From Anoxybacillus sp050480245 (GTDB lineage Bacteria > Bacillota > Bacilli > Bacillales > Anoxybacillaceae), in NCBI GenBank assembly GCA_050480245.1, contig JBCNEQ010000048.1: a stretch of DNA of 54,038 nucleotides. One strand, written 5' to 3'. Positions 24,704 to 33,623 of the stretch are shown here, piece by piece (positions within the stretch are counted from its first letter, which is position 1; the number at the start of each line of letters is the position of its first letter). Below the pieces are notes generated by a model, which saw only the letters and a list, made by a program, of their open reading frames with translations, ran no database searches and was not told where the DNA came from. The position numbers and the translations under genes were made by a program.

Positions 24704-26068
24704 TTAAGCTCCAGGTGGAACGTTTGCATCATCGAAGCGGCGCTCTAAGTTGACAAACTTGTTATACTCTTTAACAAAGGCAAGCTGTACTGTGCCAACA
24801 GGACCGTTTCGTTGCTTTGCAATAATAATCTCAATAATATTTTTGTTTTCCGATTCTTTATCGTAGTAATCATCGCGATATAAAAAGGCGACAATATCTG
24901 CGTCTTGCTCAATACTTCCGGACTCACGCAAATCCGACATCATCGGCCGTTTATCTTGACGTTGCTCTACACTTCGAGAAAGCTGAGACAAAGCAATGAC
25001 AGGAACATCTAATTCACGAGCTAGCGCTTTTAGCGAGCGCGAAATTTCCGATACTTCTTGTTGACGATTTTCGCGATTTCGCCCGCTTCCTTGAATGAGT
25101 TGTAAATAATCGATCAATACCATTCCAAGCCCTTGTTCTTGTTTTAGGCGACGACATTTGGCGCGAATTTCACTTACACGAATGTTCGGAGTATCGTCAA
25201 TAAAAATACCAGCATTCGAAAGACTTCCCATCGCCATCGTCAACTTTCCCCAATCTTCTGGTGTAAGTTTGCCGGTCCGCAAGTTTTGCGCATTAATGTT
25301 TCCTTCTGCACAAAGCATACGCATCACAAGCTGTTGTGCTCCCATTTCTAAGCTGAAAATGGCCACGTTTTCACCTGTTCTTGTCGCTACATTTTGAGCG
25401 ATATTTAACGCAAACGCTGTTTTTCCGACAGACGGACGGGCAGCGACAATGATAAAATCGCTCCGTTGAAATCCTGCCGTCATCCGATCAAGCTCAATAA
25501 AACCGGTTGGAATGCCAGTAATTTCGCCTTTACGATTATGGAGCATTTCGATGTTGTCGTATGCTTGAACAAGCACATCTTTTATATTTTGAAATCCGCT
25601 CGTATTTTTTCGTTGCGATACTTCTAAAATTTTACGTTCAGCTTCATTTAACACATCTTCGACTTCATCTTCACGCGTATAACCGTCTTGAGCAATAGAT
25701 GTAGCGGTGCGAATTAAACGACGCAAAATGGATTTTTCTTCTACAATTTTTGCATAATATTGCACGTTTGCTGCTGTCGGAACCGCGTTTGCCAGCTCCG
25801 TTAAATATGAAACGCCCCCTATTTCTTCGAGCGCGTTTGCATCTGCTAGTTCTGATGTAACCGTCACTAAATCAACAGGTTCGCCACGATCAGATAAGTG
25901 CAACATCGTCCGGAATATTTTCTGATGGGCAGCTCGATAAAAATCTTCTGGAATTAATATTTCTGAAACGGTTGTGAGCGCGGATGGCTCCAATAAAATC
26001 GCTCCGAGCACAGCTTGTTCAGCTTCAATATTTTGTGGGGGGAGTCGATCAGCAAATACGTCGTTCAT
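24704..26068 (-). CDS. dnaC: Replicative DNA helicase (DnaB-type, DnaC in Bacillus)
   Basis: 454 residues, full-length. The N-terminal domain (about 10-110) with PPQNIEAEQAVLGAILL binds primase; the RecA-like domain has Walker A ARPSVGKTAFALN, Walker B LVLIDYLQLI-like GMVLIDYLQLI and SDLRESGSIEQDAD. It unwinds DNA at the fork as a hexamer. This is the gene called dnaC in B. subtilis and dnaB elsewhere. Placed between rplI and purA, as in relatives. Confidence 0.97.
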   Translation of the reverse strand: MNDVFADRLPPQNIEAEQAVLGAILLEPSALTTVSEILIPEDFYRAAHQKIFRTMLHLSDRGEPVDLVTVTSELADANALEEIGGVSYLTELANAVPTAANVQYYAKIVEEKSILRRLIRTATSIAQDGYTREDEVEDVLNEAERKILEVSQRKNTSGFQNIKDVLVQAYDNIEMLHNRKGEITGIPTGFIELDRMTAGFQRSDFIIVAARPSVGKTAFALNIAQNVATRTGENVAIFSLEMGAQQLVMRMLCAEGNINAQNLRTGKLTPEDWGKLTMAMGSLSNAGIFIDDTPNIRVSEIRAKCRRLKQEQGLGMVLIDYLQLIQGSGRNRENRQQEVSEISRSLKALARELDVPVIALSQLSRSVEQRQDKRPMMSDLRESGSIEQDADIVAFLYRDDYYDKESENKNIIEIIIAKQRNGPVGTVQLAFVKEYNKFVNLERRFDDANVPPGA

Positions 26069-26093
26069 GTACGCTCACCGTCCTTTCTCATAA

Positions 26094-26142
26094 GAAAAAT
26101 GTGATTATATGCACGGAAAACATCCGGCATAAAATCACATTT
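26094..26142 (-). terminator. Likely terminator between rplI and dnaC
   Basis: AAATGTGATT and AATCACATTT pair over 10 bp with an inner GC-rich stem (CCGGATGTTTTCCG), followed by TTC on the minus strand. It may end the yybS-gdpP-rplI transcript only in part. Confidence 0.5.
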
Positions 26143-26144
26143 CA

Positions 26145-26594
26145 TTACTTTTGCTCTTGTACATGTACTTTTAACGTTGCAGTCACTTCTGGATGAAGCT
26201 TAATTGGTACATTTGTATATCCAAGCACCCGAATCGCATCATCAAGTTCAATTTTTCGTTTATCAATTTTAATGTCATGTTGTTGTTGAAGTGCTTCAGC
26301 AATTTGCTTGCTTGTGACGGAACCGAATAGACGCCCTCCTTCACCAGCTTTCGCAAATAGTTCAACTGTTAATGTATCAATTTTTTCTTTCAATTGTTTT
26401 GCGCGAGCCAATTCCTCTTCGGCTTCTTTCTTTTGCTTGTTTTTTTGCGCTTCTAACGCTTTTAAATTCGCTGGCGTTGCTTCAATCGCAAGCCCTTGTT
26501 TAAATAAGAAGTTTTGTGCATAACCGTCCGCAACGTTTTTTACTTCTCCTTTTTTCCCTTTTCCTTTCACGTCTTTTAAGAAGATCACTTTCAT
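26145..26594 (-). CDS. rplI: 50S ribosomal protein L9
   Basis: 149 residues, the normal L9 length: the N-terminal rRNA-binding domain with MKVIFLKDVKGKGKKGEVK, a long central helix and a C-terminal domain. Its ATG overlaps the gdpP stop (ATGA), so the two are translationally coupled. Confidence 0.97.
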   Translation of the reverse strand: MKVIFLKDVKGKGKKGEVKNVADGYAQNFLFKQGLAIEATPANLKALEAQKNKQKKEAEEELARAKQLKEKIDTLTVELFAKAGEGGRLFGSVTSKQIAEALQQQHDIKIDKRKIELDDAIRVLGYTNVPIKLHPEVTATLKVHVQEQK

Positions 26595-28564
26595 GTTTCC
26601 TTACCTCCTTCAATATATTCTCGAATGGCTTCCTTCAATCGCTTTTCTGCTTCATCGATTGTAATATTGGCAAGCTGAGTGGCCGCATTCGTGAGATGAC
26701 CACCACCATCAAGTTTTTCCATAATTAACTGAACATTGACATCTCCTAACGAACGGGCGCTGATTCCAATCGTTTGATCGTTCCGCTTCGAAATGACAAA
26801 CGATGCGATGACACCATGTAAAGATAATAACGTATCTGCAGCTTGAGCAATTAAAACAGGGTCATACGTTTCGTTAGCATTTCCTTTGGCAATTGCGAAA
26901 CCGTGTTCATCAATGATAGCGTTCTCAATTATTTTAGCACGCTTCACGTAATGCTCAATATTTTCTTTTAACAACTTTTGGACAAGCGTTGTATCCGCCC
27001 CTTGCGCCCGCAAGTATGAGGCGGCATCGAACGTTCTCGATCCTGTTCGCAACGTAAAACTTTTCGTATCGACGACAATGCCAGCTAATAAAGCCGTCGC
27101 TTCAAGCATAGACAATTTCGAACGCTTCGGCTGGTATTCCAACAATTCCGTCACCAACTCTGACGTTGATGAGGCATACGGCTCCATATAAACGAGGATC
27201 GGATCTTCAATAAATTCTTCTCCACGACGATGATGGTCAATGACAACAACCCGATCTAAACGCAACAATAGACGCTCTTCAATCACGAGCGAAGGTTTAT
27301 GCGTATCGACAACAACGAGCAACGTATCTTCTGTCGCCAACTCTAACGCTTGCTCGGGGGAAATGAACCGCGACCAGAGCTCCGTTTGCTTTTTCACTTC
27401 TTCAAGCAATCGTTGTACACCGGAATCAATTCGGCTCGTATCAATAACAATAAACGCTTCTTTCTCATTCATTTGAGCCACTTTTAAAATACCGATGGCC
27501 GAACCAATTGCATCCATATCGGGATATTTATGCCCCATAATAAATACTTGTTCACTTTCTAAAATGAGCGCTTTTAACGCATGCGATATGACGCGAGCTC
27601 GAACCCTTGTCCGCTTTTCCATCGGATTCGTTTTCCCGCCATAAAATTTCACTTTGCCATTCGGTTGTTTAATCGCTACTTGGTCACCACCGCGCCCAAG
27701 CGCCAAATCTAAGCTCGACTGTGCCAATGCACCTAGTTCCGGTAAAGACGAAGAATTTGTTCCAATTCCGATGCTTAACGTTAGCGGCACATGATTTTTA
27801 GCTGTTTGTTCGCGCACCTCATCTAAAATAGAAAATTTATTTTTCTCAAGCTTTTGTAGAATATGCTCGTTCAATACAGCAACAAATCGATCTGACGACG
27901 TACGCTTTAAAAATAAGCCGTATTCGCTTGCCCAATTGTTTAAAATGGATGTCACTTGACTGTTTAGTTGGCTTTTCTTTTGATCATCCATTCCTTGCGT
28001 CACATCATCATAGTTATCAAGAAAAATGACGCCTAGCACGATTTTTTCTTGCTCATATTTTTTCGCTAACTCTGCTTGTTCTGTTATATCAAAAAAGTAA
28101 AGTAAACGTTCCTCTCGGCGAATAACCACTTTAAACGTTCGACCGTGTAATGTAATGACTTCTTCAGTCGCTTCTTTTTTCATTAGCGGAACAAGTTGCT
28201 CAGCGACTTCATATAGCGATTGACCAACTAACGTATCAACCCCAAAGCAAGAAGATAAAAATGTGTTTGTCCACTCAATTTCTAACTCATCGTTAATGAG
28301 CATAATGCCAATCGGCATGCCCATTAACGCTTCCTCCCCAACTTTTTTAATGCGGTATGAAAGAGTAGAAATATAATCTTCAATTTCTTCTTGAGCGACT
28401 TTATATGATCGAAATACGTGAAATAATGTAGGGCCAAGGAGCGCAGCAGCAACTATCCCGATCATCCATTCAAAGTACGTAACGACGATAAGCAATACAA
28501 ACGTAATGCTGATCAAAACGTACAGGGGATAGCGATGCTTCTGCTTTTCATACAAACTGGACAT
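26591..28564 (-). CDS. gdpP: Cyclic-di-AMP phosphodiesterase GdpP
   Basis: 657 residues. Two N-terminal membrane helices (about 13-50), a PAS domain (about 80-160), a degenerate GGDEF domain (about 173-300) and DHH/DHHA1 domains (about 335-650) with GHKYPDMDAIGS (His345, Asp349, Asp351) and VVIDHHRRG. It hydrolyses c-di-AMP to pApA and so tunes potassium, turgor and wall stress. It overlaps rplI and follows yybS by 21 bp, an arrangement common to Firmicutes. Confidence 0.96.
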   Translation of the reverse strand: MSSLYEKQKHRYPLYVLISITFVLLIVVTYFEWMIGIVAAALLGPTLFHVFRSYKVAQEEIEDYISTLSYRIKKVGEEALMGMPIGIMLINDELEIEWTNTFLSSCFGVDTLVGQSLYEVAEQLVPLMKKEATEEVITLHGRTFKVVIRREERLLYFFDITEQAELAKKYEQEKIVLGVIFLDNYDDVTQGMDDQKKSQLNSQVTSILNNWASEYGLFLKRTSSDRFVAVLNEHILQKLEKNKFSILDEVREQTAKNHVPLTLSIGIGTNSSSLPELGALAQSSLDLALGRGGDQVAIKQPNGKVKFYGGKTNPMEKRTRVRARVISHALKALILESEQVFIMGHKYPDMDAIGSAIGILKVAQMNEKEAFIVIDTSRIDSGVQRLLEEVKKQTELWSRFISPEQALELATEDTLLVVVDTHKPSLVIEERLLLRLDRVVVIDHHRRGEEFIEDPILVYMEPYASSTSELVTELLEYQPKRSKLSMLEATALLAGIVVDTKSFTLRTGSRTFDAASYLRAQGADTTLVQKLLKENIEHYVKRAKIIENAIIDEHGFAIAKGNANETYDPVLIAQAADTLLSLHGVIASFVISKRNDQTIGISARSLGDVNVQLIMEKLDGGGHLTNAATQLANITIDEAEKRLKEAIREYIEGGKET

Positions 28565-28585
28565 GAACGTCAGCTCCTTGCGTCA

Positions 28586-29518
28586 TCAATCTTTTAACCT
28601 CTTTCGCAAATCAAATCCTAAATCAATTATACCTAATATTCGCACGAGGTGAAGTAAAAAAGGGAAAAATAGCGATAGAACGACAATGGCAATAGCGCCT
28701 TTACGCCCCATTTTTTTATGGTGCATCCAATAAAAAACGAACGAAAATCCTTGAATGGTCATAAGTAGCTGTAAAATTTGAAACAAATTAAGCAACGCAA
28801 CATAAGGAAATGAACCGTGCTCGATTGGGACAAATAACAAAAGCATAACCGCTAAATAGTACCATAACAAACTTTTCGGTAAAACGAGCTCGCGAAACGG
28901 CTGCCAATTACCGATCGGCATGTTTAAGCGTTTTAAAATAGGTAAGGCAGCTTGTTGAGTAATCCAAGCAAAGCATGCAGCTGCAAAGACGAATGCAGTC
29001 GGCAATAAATCGATGACAACGTCCATCGTTTGTTTCATCGTTTTTTCAAACTGCTCATTTACCGGCTGTCCTAGTTGCTCTAACACCGCTTTTGCACTTT
29101 GAAATGATTGTTGCATCATGTCTTCAATTTGTTTGCCGATGTGAATATCGAAAAACAAAACAGAGCTCGCATAAATTATAATCATACTAAGTAAAAAAGA
29201 AAGTGTGCCAACAAGTAAAACAGCATATTTTTCACCCTTTTTGCGCCAAACATGCCCCATCGCAACTCCGCTGCTTGCAAACATAAACGTCATCGGAATA
29301 GACAAAAACGAACCGAACCAAATGGATGGGACAAATGATGCAGCAAGTAAAAGCAAGCCATTTTTATATGTATGGCGCATCGTAAATAAAAGAAAGGGGA
29401 TCGCCAAAAAAAACGTAGTGACCATTCCAAAAACCGGCATATATAAACTAAGTAAAAGGAGCACTGTAAAAATGGCAAGTTGCACCGCTCCTTCTGTTAA
29501 TACGCGTGTGTTTTTCAC
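28586..29518 (-). CDS. yybS: DUF2232 membrane protein YybS
   Basis: 310 residues with about seven to eight hydrophobic segments and no catalytic motif that I can see. The position upstream of gdpP and downstream of rpsR, and the length, match YybS (DUF2232). Function unknown; members share a fold with substrate-binding components of ECF transporters or with membrane-embedded regulators. Confidence 0.88.
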   Translation of the reverse strand: MKNTRVLTEGAVQLAIFTVLLLLSLYMPVFGMVTTFFLAIPFLLFTMRHTYKNGLLLLAASFVPSIWFGSFLSIPMTFMFASSGVAMGHVWRKKGEKYAVLLVGTLSFLLSMIIIYASSVLFFDIHIGKQIEDMMQQSFQSAKAVLEQLGQPVNEQFEKTMKQTMDVVIDLLPTAFVFAAACFAWITQQAALPILKRLNMPIGNWQPFRELVLPKSLLWYYLAVMLLLFVPIEHGSFPYVALLNLFQILQLLMTIQGFSFVFYWMHHKKMGRKGAIAIVVLSLFFPFLLHLVRILGIIDLGFDLRKRLKD

Positions 29519-29538
29519 TTTTTTCCCTCCTTGAAAAC

Positions 29539-29576
29539 AAAAAGCAGTAAGGCTTCGTCCCCCTTACTGCTTTTTC
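29539..29576 (-). terminator. Terminator of rpsF-ssb-rpsR
   Basis: AGCAGTAAGG, a loop, CCTTACTGCT and TTTTTG on the minus strand directly after the rpsR stop. A strong intrinsic terminator that separates the ribosomal operon from yybS. Confidence 0.88.
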
Positions 29577-29579
29577 TTT

Positions 29580-29816
29580 TTATTCGCCCGCAACGTATGG
29601 TAGTAAAGCCATTTGACGAGCACGCTTAATCGCAATCGTTAACTTACGTTGATATTTTGCACTCGTACCTGTTACGCGACGAGGTAAAATTTTACCGCGC
29701 TCAGAAATGAATTTCTTTAATGTGTCTACATCTTTGTAGTCGATGTGTGTAATTCCGTTTGCAGTAAAGTAGCAAACTTTACGACGTTTTGTGCGTCCAC
29801 CTTTACGTCCTGCCAT
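29580..29816 (-). CDS. rpsR: 30S ribosomal protein S18
   Basis: 78 residues from ATG 29816 with AAAGGAGGA upstream; the open frame to 29837 is too long. MAGRKGGRTKRRKVCYF with a Cys after the basic start and LPRRVTGTSAKYQRKL, the rRNA-binding signature. It pairs with S6 on the 30S platform. Confidence 0.97.
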   Translation of the reverse strand: MAGRKGGRTKRRKVCYFTANGITHIDYKDVDTLKKFISERGKILPRRVTGTSAKYQRKLTIAIKRARQMALLPYVAGE

Positions 29817-29848
29817 TATATATCCTCCTTTCTCCAATTAATGTTATA

Positions 29849-30340
29849 TTAAAACGGCAAATCATCGTCCGAGATGTCAATTGGTTGTCCATCGTTCGCA
29901 AATGGATCATCATCAATTCGACTAAATCCGCTGCTACGTCCTTGGTTCGGGTTCTGATTTGATCCAAATGGAAACGGCTCGCCATAGCTGCCTGATGCCA
30001 TGCCACGTTGCTCACCGCCACCTCGCGGCTCTAAAAACTGCACGCTATCGGCGACAACCTCTGTCACATATACTCGTTTTCCTTCTTGGTTTTCGTACGA
30101 TCTCGTTTGAATTCGACCTTCTACTCCAGCTAAACTACCTTTTTTCAAGTAGTTGGCCACATTTTCAGCTTGTCGGCGCCAAACGATACAGTTAATAAAA
30201 TCTGCTTCACGTTCACCTTGTTGGTTTGTATATGTTCGGTTCACCGCTAGCGTAAACGTGGCAACAGCAACTCCATTTGGAGTATAGCGTAATTCTGGAT
30301 CTTTCGTCAGTCTTCCGACGAGAATTACGCGATTAATCAT
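29849..30340 (-). CDS. ssb: Single-stranded DNA-binding protein SsbA
   Basis: 163 residues from ATG 30340 (AGGAG eight bases upstream). An OB fold with MINRVILVGRLTKDPELRYT covers about 1-105; a Gly/Asn-rich tail leads to the acidic tip ISDDDLPF that recruits partner proteins. Encoded between rpsF and rpsR, as usual. Confidence 0.97.
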   Translation of the reverse strand: MINRVILVGRLTKDPELRYTPNGVAVATFTLAVNRTYTNQQGEREADFINCIVWRRQAENVANYLKKGSLAGVEGRIQTRSYENQEGKRVYVTEVVADSVQFLEPRGGGEQRGMASGSYGEPFPFGSNQNPNQGRSSGFSRIDDDPFANDGQPIDISDDDLPF

Positions 30341-30366
30341 CAGAACCACTCCTATTCATGAGGAAA

Positions 30367-30654
30367 TTATTCTTCTTCCTTCACGACGATATGACGAATG
30401 ATATCTTCGCTGATGCGTGCTAAACGGTCAAATTCCTGAACTGCCGCTGGCTTCGCAACAACGTTTAAAATCATGTAGTAACCGTCACGGAATTTTTGAA
30501 TTTCATAAGCGAGACGACGCTTACCCCATTCTTTTACGTTCGTAATTTCCGCGCCATTTTCAGTTAAAACGTTGTTAAAACGTTCAACAACTGCTTTTCT
30601 CGCTTCTTCTTCCATGTTTGGACGGATAATGTACATAATTTCGTACTTTCTCAT
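30367..30654 (-). CDS. rpsF: 30S ribosomal protein S6
   Basis: 95 residues beginning MRKYEIMYIIRPNMEEEA; the start at 30654 is chosen by alignment to the S6 N terminus, with GGAGGTGA about 15 bases upstream (a GTG just before it is possible). First gene of rpsF-ssb-rpsR. Confidence 0.95.
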   Translation of the reverse strand: MRKYEIMYIIRPNMEEEARKAVVERFNNVLTENGAEITNVKEWGKRRLAYEIQKFRDGYYMILNVVAKPAAVQEFDRLARISEDIIRHIVVKEEE

Positions 30655-30726
30655 CACGACACAGTCACCTCCTTTTGGTCTACACGGCTCTTTACAGAGC
30701 AAGGAGCAATATATCATTACTCACAT
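30655..30726 (-). promoter_or_regulatory. rpsF mRNA leader, possible S6:S18 autoregulatory element
   Basis: A 72-nt leader from the predicted start to rpsF. It holds a GCTC-TGTAAA-GAGC hairpin directly followed by CCG and GTGTAGACC before the ribosome site. S6:S18 leaders of Firmicutes use a hairpin plus a CCG bulge. I see the elements but have not folded it. Confidence 0.4.
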
Positions 30727-30732
30727 TTGATG

Positions 30733-30761
30733 ATTATATCACGAACATCTTTCATATGCAA
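30733..30761 (-). promoter_or_regulatory. Promoter of rpsF-ssb-rpsR
   Basis: TTGCAT, a 17-bp spacer and a perfect TATAAT on the minus strand, ending 5 bp from the ychF stop. Confidence 0.75.
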
Positions 30762-30763
30762 GA

Positions 30764-31864
30764 TTAGACATTAAAACGGAAATGAATAATATCGCCATCT
30801 TGCACTTCGTAATCTTTTCCTTCTAATCGTACTTTTCCTGCTTCACGGGCAGCAGCCATCGATCCTGCTGCAACTAAGTCTTCATACGATACGGTTTCTG
30901 CACGAATAAATCCTCGTTCAAAATCAGAGTGAATAATGCCAGCACATTGCGGTGCCTTCATTCCTTTACGGAACGTCCATGCGCGCACCTCTTGTTCACC
31001 TGCTGTAAAGTATGTCGCTAGTCCGAGCAAGCTGTATGATGCACGAATGAGTTGGTCTAAACCGGATTGTTCAATTCCGAGTTCTTGCAAAAACAGTTCT
31101 TTTTCTTCATCGTCTAACTCTGCCATCTCGGCTTCGACTTTTGCGCATACGACGATGACTTCCGCATTGTCTTCTTTCGCAAATGCTTTTACTTGTTGGA
31201 CGTACTCGTTGCTGTTTGGATCAGCTAAATCTTCTTCGCCAACGTTGGCGACATATAACATCGGTTTGATCGTTAATAAATGTAATTGCTTTACAACTTT
31301 CATTTCCTCTTCTGTAAACGAAAGCGTTCTGGCCGGTTTTCCAGCTTCAAATGTTTCCTTCAGTCTACTTAAAATGTCATATTCAAATACCGCTTCTTTG
31401 TCTTTTTGCTTAGCCATTTTGCCAACACGGTCAATTCGCTTATCTACTGTTTCTAAATCAGCAAAAATAAGCTCTAAATTAATCGTTTCAATGTCGGCAA
31501 TCGGATCTACTTTTCCAGCCACGTGGGTAATATTTTCATCAGCAAAACAACGAACAACTTGGCAAATGGCATCAACCTGGCGAATGTGAGATAAAAACTT
31601 ATTTCCTAGCCCTTCACCTTTGCTTGCACCTTTTACAATACCAGCAATATCTGTAAATTCAAACACCGTCGGAACAGTACGTTTTGGATTAAATAGTTTC
31701 GTCAACGTTTTTAGTCGCTCATCTGGCACTTCGACAATCCCAACGTTTGGTTCGATTGTACAAAACGGATAGTTCGCAGACTCAGCGCCTGCTTTTGTAA
31801 TCGCATTAAACAACGTTGATTTTCCGACGTTCGGAAGACCAACAATTCCTGCTGTTAAACCCAT
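30764..31864 (-). CDS. ychF: Ribosome-associated ATPase YchF/OLA1
   Basis: 366 residues. Obg-family fold with G1 GLPNVGKSTLFNAI, DIAGIVKGAS, a coiled-coil insertion and a C-terminal TGS domain. The second ATG (31864) gives the usual MGLTAGIVG start with the better ribosome-site spacing. YchF hydrolyses ATP, associates with ribosomes and affects stress responses. It heads toward rpsF but has a separate promoter arrangement. Confidence 0.96.
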   Translation of the reverse strand: MGLTAGIVGLPNVGKSTLFNAITKAGAESANYPFCTIEPNVGIVEVPDERLKTLTKLFNPKRTVPTVFEFTDIAGIVKGASKGEGLGNKFLSHIRQVDAICQVVRCFADENITHVAGKVDPIADIETINLELIFADLETVDKRIDRVGKMAKQKDKEAVFEYDILSRLKETFEAGKPARTLSFTEEEMKVVKQLHLLTIKPMLYVANVGEEDLADPNSNEYVQQVKAFAKEDNAEVIVVCAKVEAEMAELDDEEKELFLQELGIEQSGLDQLIRASYSLLGLATYFTAGEQEVRAWTFRKGMKAPQCAGIIHSDFERGFIRAETVSYEDLVAAGSMAAAREAGKVRLEGKDYEVQDGDIIHFRFNV

Positions 31865-31884
31865 CATTATACTCCTCTCTTTGT

Positions 31885-32079
31885 CTATTCCTCATGTTTG
31901 ACAAGCACTTTTTTCATTTTTTTCTCGAATTCTTTCCGCGGCAACAAGACGCTATGGCCGCACCCTTCGCATTTGATACGAATATCCATGCCCATTCGGA
32001 TGATTTTCCAACGATTTGTACCACAAGGATGTGCCTTTTTCATTTCGACGATATCATGCATGCCATACTCCTTATTCAA
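31885..32079 (-). CDS. yyzM: DUF951 small protein YyzM
   Basis: 64 residues from a TTG at 32079; HDIVEMKKAHPCGTNRWKI and CEGCGHSVLLPR are the DUF951 hallmarks. The upstream GGGAG supports the TTG, and an internal ATG at 32061 has AAGGAG. A CxxC pair and a single Cys suggest a metal site. Function unknown. It sits between mscS and ychF with short gaps, so it is likely co-transcribed. Confidence 0.9.
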   Translation of the reverse strand: MNKEYGMHDIVEMKKAHPCGTNRWKIIRMGMDIRIKCEGCGHSVLLPRKEFEKKMKKVLVKHEE

Positions 32080-32102
32080 TATAGCACACTCCCTTCCTTT
32101 GT

Positions 32103-32978
32103 TTAAGCACGTTCTGCTTGTTGTTCACGATTATAAAGAACTAAACGAGGGAATGGAATTTCGATTCCACGCTCGTCCAAACGAAGCTTAATTTCTTTTC
32201 GCAAGGCGCGAGCAATATGCCAATGGCACATTGGCTTCGTCTCACATGTAATGCGCATGACCACTTCAGATGGTCCTAAATTTTGTACACCTAACAATTC
32301 CGGAGGACTTACAATATCTTCATATTTACTCGGCATTTCTTCTAACACTTCACGAATGACAGCTTCTGCCTTTTCCAGATCCCCTTCATAAGCAATACTT
32401 ACATCGACAACGGCAACGCTATTACTTAAAGAAAAGTTTGTCACTTGTGTAATTGTTCCGTTCGGCAAAATATGCACTTCACCAGTAAAGCTTTTCAGTT
32501 TCGTTGTGCGCAATCCAATTTCTTCAACATGTCCTTCAAATGTACCGATGCGTACATAATCCCCGACTGCAAACTGATCTTCGAGAATGATAAAAAATCC
32601 AGTAATAATATCGCGAACGAGGTTTTGTGCCCCAAATCCAACAGCAAGCCCAACGATTCCAGCACCTGCTAAAATAGCACGAATATTGACGCCTAATGCG
32701 TCTAAAATCATCATAAGCGTAATAAAGTAAATGCTATACGTAGCAATATTGTTTAATAAGCGCATCAACGTCGCTTCCCTTCGTTCAGATAAGCGAATCG
32801 GTGCTTTTTGCCGAACAGCAAAAAACTTCGTAATTGTTAATTTGACAACCTTTAATAAAATCGAAGCCAATAAAATAATCGCTATGATTTTAAACAAGCT
32901 AACACCAACTGTGACGAGCCAGTCACCTTCTAATATTTGTTCAACAATACGGTCATATATTTTTTTCATTTGCTCCAT
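32103..32978 (-). CDS. Small-conductance mechanosensitive channel (MscS family, YkuT-like)
   Basis: 291 residues. Three membrane helices (about 18-140) with the pore-lining Gly/Ala-rich TM3 ILAGAGIVGLAVGFGAQNLV, then the cytoplasmic beta and alpha/beta domains (about 150-280). It opens under membrane tension and releases solutes in osmotic downshock. GGAGGTGG sets the start at 32978. The decayed TnpB element lies directly upstream. Confidence 0.93.
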   Translation of the reverse strand: MEQMKKIYDRIVEQILEGDWLVTVGVSLFKIIAIILLASILLKVVKLTITKFFAVRQKAPIRLSERREATLMRLLNNIATYSIYFITLMMILDALGVNIRAILAGAGIVGLAVGFGAQNLVRDIITGFFIILEDQFAVGDYVRIGTFEGHVEEIGLRTTKLKSFTGEVHILPNGTITQVTNFSLSNSVAVVDVSIAYEGDLEKAEAVIREVLEEMPSKYEDIVSPPELLGVQNLGPSEVVMRITCETKPMCHWHIARALRKEIKLRLDERGIEIPFPRLVLYNREQQAERA

Positions 32979-33042
32979 TCAAGCCACCTCCGCTGTAGCA
33001 AAATAACCTATACAAGCTTCTTTGTTTGCACATAAGTTATTC

Positions 33043-33200
33043 TGAACCTCCCGATGGCTAAAGCCACGGGGTTCTTGCGTACAAAAGGGTTTCTCGTACA
33101 CCTGTGTGTAGAACTCACCCTTGTTCCACAAGACTTTCATGGGCAAACACCTCACTGGTACTTATCGCCCTGTGCGCCCGATTCAAGACGCTTTTTATCA
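33043..33200 (-). mobile_element. Right end / omegaRNA-like segment of a decayed IS200/IS605-group (IS1341-type) element
   Basis: The hairpin at 33050-33070 (CCCG-TGGCT / AGCCA-CGGG with one bulge) followed by GAGGTTCAG is the typical subterminal palindrome and end of TnpB-only elements in Bacillaceae. The preceding 130 bp have several short inverted repeats (for example GTTCTACACACAGGTGTACGAG) and the G-rich pattern of TnpB guide-RNA scaffolds. The identification as omegaRNA is inference. Confidence 0.6.
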
Positions 33201-33201
33201 T

Positions 33202-33452
33202 TTAAATTCCCATACTACTTACGACACATGGATGAAGATGAAGTCGTTTGATTTCTTCATCATGCAGTCGAATAAATTGATCCCATCTCTCTAAACATTT
33301 GTGTCTATCTATTTCTTTTCGATTGTCTTTCACATTCATGAATATTTTTCTGCCAATTTCAAAACGTTTCTCTAATTGTGCGCCTGCCATAGTTCTTTTT
33401 TGAGTTTCAACGTCAGCACATAACTTTTGGTTTTTGTTTTCGCCAGCGACAC
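33202..33452 (-). pseudogene. tnpB remnant (N-terminal part, frameshifted and internally deleted)
   Basis: From GTG 33452 one frame reads SLAKTKTKSYVLTLKLK and then KELWQAH before a stop at 33372-33374; in the next frame the TnpB N terminus continues as LEKRFEIGRKIFMNV. One lost base explains the break. Full TnpB has about 370-430 residues, so the catalytic RuvC and zinc-finger parts are gone. The shifted frame stays open to 33202 but has no TnpB motif beyond about residue 60. A nuclease is therefore not encoded here. Confidence 0.65.
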
Positions 33453-33623
33453 CACTTCCTTTATACGTTCTTTTGATTTTCGATGTATTGTTTAACCGCT
33501 TCTTGTAACAATATTTTGCTTGCATTTGTAGCGCTGGAATTTTCTCCTATGTTCAATGTATATATATTCACATTTTTCCGTATACTGTTACCACGTCATT
33601 TAATCGGAGGAGGGAACGAACGT

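Noticed and set aside
30936..31589. 217-codon plus-strand ORF opposite ychF
   Set aside because: It is the antisense shadow of a conserved gene; its Ser/Thr/Cys-rich composition is typical of antisense frames.
33202..33525. 107-codon ORF as a real gene
   Set aside because: It has no ribosome site, and part of it is the frameshifted TnpB N terminus. Described as a pseudogene instead.
33461..33557. Short minus-strand frame ending KQYIENQKNV upstream of the tnpB fossil
   Set aside because: About 30 codons with no recognisable family; could be the tail of a lost gene but is too short to call.
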